Made by a program: the position numbers and the translations under genes
From: Stagonosporopsis chrysanthemi
Taxonomy: Eukaryota; Ascomycota; Dothideomycetes; Pleosporales; Didymellaceae
Reading direction: 5' to 3'
Assembly: GCA_022560025.1 (NCBI GenBank)
Contig: JAFISE010000047.1
Location: forward strand, 1-64,000
DNA: 64,000 bases
The notes under the pieces: model-generated
Database searches by the model: none
Told to the model about the DNA's origin: nothing
What the model saw: the letters and a program-made list of their open reading frames with translations, nothing else
Shown here: positions 61,004 to 64,000 of the stretch, one piece after another
Layout: every line of letters begins with the position of its first letter
Numbering within the stretch: the first letter of the stretch is position 1

Positions 61004-63636
61004 ATGAGGAAGTGGATGCGGATAACTTCGCATTCGACGAAGGAGCCACCAGGATGCCGGACGACTCCACAATCATCGATAGTGAGGGCTTCAGCATCAT
61101 CTCGGTAGACTCACTGCCCACGAGATCGAGTCCTCCAAAGGATGAGAATCAAAGCGCACAAATTCCCAGCATTACGTCAATAATGAACCACGACTCTATG
61201 AACCCTGCCGCAGTCAGACAACTAGGCCGTGAGCAAAGCGTGGCTTCAAAGTCATCACCAGGACCTGCGCGTCGGGCGCCTGCCTCCAAGCCCATGCAAT
61301 CTTCACCTGGCGTTATGCAGCCACGGCACATAACTCCGGCTGTTGACAAAGAGGCTCCGTCGGCGCCTCCCAGCCTCGAACCAGCCCATCCCGCTCCTGC
61401 CAAGATCGAGACTCCTCGAATGGGTCGAGCCTTGACGGCAGGTGTTGCTTTGCAGGGTCTTATGGATCCTGCCCGCTTCACACCAGACTCTTCTCAAGAG
61501 CCGGCAGGCGACCGACGTGGGTCTCTCGACGATCTTTTCCGAGGCTTCAGTGAGAAGTCGAGAAAACAACTACAGGATGGCCTTCGTCTTGGGGAACAGC
61601 TTGCTCAAGACCAAGCTACGCAAGACGCCTCACCACGACCAAGTAGTTCACGCCCAGAGGCACCCAGGGAGCGACCTATCAGGACACAACGAAAGTGGAG
61701 GACGCGCCTCCTTACACCTGAAGATGAGCAGAACGCAGAGCCTACACCACCTGTTGTTGAGGAAGCCAAGGTTCAGTATCCTGCACTGGCTCTTGAAGAG
61801 CAGGTCAACCCGTTGCCCAGCCCGACAAGGAGCGAAGATGAGGGTGAAATGAGCTTCCAGGTCGACAGCATCGTAGCCAGTGTGATGGAGGAGGGGGAGG
61901 CTGGAGAACCTCAAGCTACGACCAGAAAACAGGCCATTGAGCACAAGTCGGTACACGTCGAGAATGGCGAAGCTGGCGAGGACTATTCGGACATCTGGCA
62001 AGAGGAGGGCAGTCGGGCCTCCGATTCACCGGAGCCTGCATCGACTGAGAGCTCATCATCACAGGAGCCTGATCTGTTCATTGAAAGCGCTGCCAGCAGG
62101 CCTGGTCGCGGCAGGCTTCAACGTCGAACTGCGCGACGCACCCAACTTGATGACACGAGGGCTCAGCAACATTCGCCGTCTTCTTCGCAGTCGAGCGAGC
62201 CCGCCCATACAAGCGACAACAAAGGCAAAGGGAGGGCCATTAATGTAGCTGATACGCCGCTTGGCTCGGAAGAGCACGATGATAGCATGGCTAGTGAAAC
62301 CAGTGACGACACCGGCATGTTCTTCCAGTCGACCATGCCTGCACTATACGACAAGAAGCGCCGCGATCGACGACAACCCAAGACCGACAAACTTGATTTA
62401 TCACTTCTCTTGAATGAAGGAGAAAGCTTGCAACCAGAGCAGTCTCCTGAGAAGGAAGCAGCCCCTGTGCAACCCAATCCGTTCCTGGACACACCACCTC
62501 GTTTCGCGGTATTCCCAACCTCTCCAAAGAAAAGCAGTCCTCTACGCCGCGAGCTTCACAACTCGGACATCACCACACCCAGTCGCCACGATGAGTCCAC
62601 GCTGCCGCATGCTCAGAGCTCTCCATTTCATACGCGCGTTGAGGGTGACAGCATGCTCTCGACAGCATCTGATCAACGTCAGATCCTTGCTGAGATGGAG
62701 GGCGTAGACGTAACCAGCAACAGTATTCGCGTCCTGCGTGCTGAAGCTGACGATTACCTCGACGCTTACTCGCACCAAGAGCGATCACTCAACGAAATCG
62801 AGGAAGTGACTGAGTACAGCAGGACGTTGCAGGAAAATTCGAGCATCATGCCTTCGAGCCCACCGACGGTGAGACAAGGCTCCGTACAGCATGCTCCACC
62901 CTCCTCCTACACACCAAGTTCTGCACGTGCACACCCACAGTCAGATCCTCCATCAGAGGCAACACCGACTCCTCTTGCCCGCGACACAGTACCAGAGTCA
63001 GAATCGTTTTTCGAGTCCTCATTCGTGAGCACCAGCTCCGCCGGCCGCTCGGATGGTGTGCGTGCCGCAGCTCAACTGCAACGCGAGTCCTCTGCCAGCG
63101 CCGACTCGTCACCAAAGCGTGCGCACCCCATCCTTTCGAAATTCTTTCCCCTTCCACGCATCGAGCCCTGGACAAAAACCCACTACAAGACCCTCGACAA
63201 GCTGCACGCCGCACACCTCAAGTACCCGACCCTCTTCTGCTCCCTCACTGTCCCGCCAACGACACGCTCCCGTGCCAACGCGGCCCTGCTGGCTTCCTTC
63301 GCCGCAATCACAGAGAAGAACTACGTCGGCGCCCAGGCCTCGGCGTGGGGTTACGCGTTCACCATGACACCTGAGCTCATCACGCTGTGCGAGGTGTTTA
63401 TGCATCTCCTGACGCTTAGCTCGGTAGAGGACTATGAGAGGCTTGCCGGCGGCGCGATCGAGATGGGTGATGTGAGGCCCGGTAGGAGCGGAGAGCGCAT
63501 AGCGAGAGAGGAGGTCATGAGGAGGCTGTGCACTGTTGTGTTGGGCGACTATGTCCGCGCGGACGAGAAGAAGGGGTTCAAGGTCAACAAGAAAGGGGCG
63601 TTGAGAATTGTTGGTGTGGGCGGTGAGGTGCTGTGA
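60004..63636 (+). CDS. AT-hook protein with conserved C-terminal domain
   Basis: Intronless, 1210 aa from the ATG at 60004 (MAPRGRADYMGEDAARDYSS). Two AT-hooks, MKRGRGRPRK (130-139) and RRRGRPRK (about 189-196), bind the minor groove of AT-rich DNA. A run of 22 aspartates (313-334) precedes ADNFAFDEG. The middle is Ser/Pro/Glu-rich with many S/T-P sites. The last ~170 residues look folded: HPILSKFFPLPRIEPWTKTH, KLHAAHLKYPTLFCSLTVPP, TEKNYVGAQASAWGYAFTMT, and REEVMRRLCTVVLGDYVRAD. I recall such C-terminal regions from fungal AT-hook proteins of unknown function. Nuclear and chromatin-bound by inference. The divergent partner of YEN1 hints at a genome-maintenance link, unproven. Confidence 0.82.
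60940..61005 (+). repeat. Asp-coding 9-bp tandem repeat
   Basis: Seven perfect GACGACGAT units (60943-61005) preceded by one GAC. Encodes 22 aspartates. Length should vary between isolates. Confidence 0.97.
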
Positions 63637-64000
63637 GGTTGATGATTTATGACTGTTCGGACTTTCTTGCTGGCGTTGGGGGTGGTTTCTTGTTCGATAC
63701 CTCTTGCGCTTGACTACTCACTTGTATACATCTCTGCCAGGGACAATGTACATGTTCTCCTCGACACCACTTGCATTGCCAATCGCCCTTTCCGTTCCGC
63801 TTATGCAACATTTGGGTGTCAACGACGCAATAGCGAGCCATCTATCTAGCATAGTAACGGACGGGCCGATGGTGCGAACCGCCTCTTTGTTAGAACACCT
63901 CTTCCAACAAAGACAGACACAGCTAGTGGTATGAATGCTACTCCTGAGCAACTTCTTCCCTCTGGAGTTAGCTTGGGCTTTCGCTGGTGGTCGAGCTGTA
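63637..64000. other. 3' flank to window end
   Basis: Downstream of the AT-hook gene; short ORFs on both strands only. Nothing recognised. Confidence 0.4.

Noticed and set aside
60123..61121. 332-codon minus-strand ORF with poly-Ser
   Set aside because: Antisense of the poly-Asp and AT-hook coding region.

Overview
The window is nuclear DNA of a filamentous ascomycete (Pezizomycotina), most likely a dothideomycete. The evidence is short GT–AG introns of mostly 41–75 nt with CTNAC-like branch sites, eukaryotic core genes (Mediator Med1, TFIIH Tfb5, SWI/SNF Snf12, cytochrome bc1 Qcr6, i-AAA protease Yme1, Yen1/GEN1 resolvase), two tRNA genes with anticodon-loop introns, and several proteins of a kind I know only from filamentous fungi. 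The order and species are inference. I saw no transposase, reverse transcriptase, CRISPR array, rRNA gene or secondary-metabolite core enzyme.

Layout. 0.4–6.4 kb: two minus-strand genes, a D-lactate dehydrogenase-like flavoenzyme and a very large protein with a histone-fold-like segment. 6.4–12.05 kb: a 5.6-kb stretch with no convincing gene. 12.05–19 kb: dense housekeeping genes (glutamine synthetase, Med1, a small Cys/His-rich protein, a GFA-domain protein, Tfb5). 19–25 kb: a single-pass membrane protein, a decayed gene, a MOT1-type molybdate transporter and a short-chain dehydrogenase. 25.5 kb: a tRNA-Ala(CGC) gene interrupted by a 54-nt segment with spliceosomal-intron signals. 26–38.6 kb: a disordered nuclear-type protein, a DUF4396 membrane protein, a multipass membrane protein, two secreted hydrolases and an MFS transporter. 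38.9–49 kb: Qcr6, an RraA-like aldolase, Snf12, an amidohydrolase, a PAH-like/zinc-finger regulator and a secreted aldose 1-epimerase. 49–64 kb: a disordered protein, Yme1, a sparse 2.5-kb stretch with tRNA-Pro(TGG) and one unresolved gene, then Yen1 and an AT-hook protein sharing a 196-bp divergent promoter.

The genes do not form one pathway. They are independent housekeeping, transport and secreted-enzyme genes, and most neighbours are simply divergent or convergent. Most gene models were assembled by hand from ORF pieces, splice signals and reading phase. Exon boundaries are given in each entry and total lengths were checked for frame.

The most unusual signals are the GT…CTAAC…TAG segment placed exactly between positions 26 and 27 of a tRNA, a GC–AG intron in YEN1, repeated LDL motifs in the Yen1 tail, an H2A-like helix in the 1.3-kilo-residue protein, and two gene-like regions that are decayed or cannot be modelled to a start codon.
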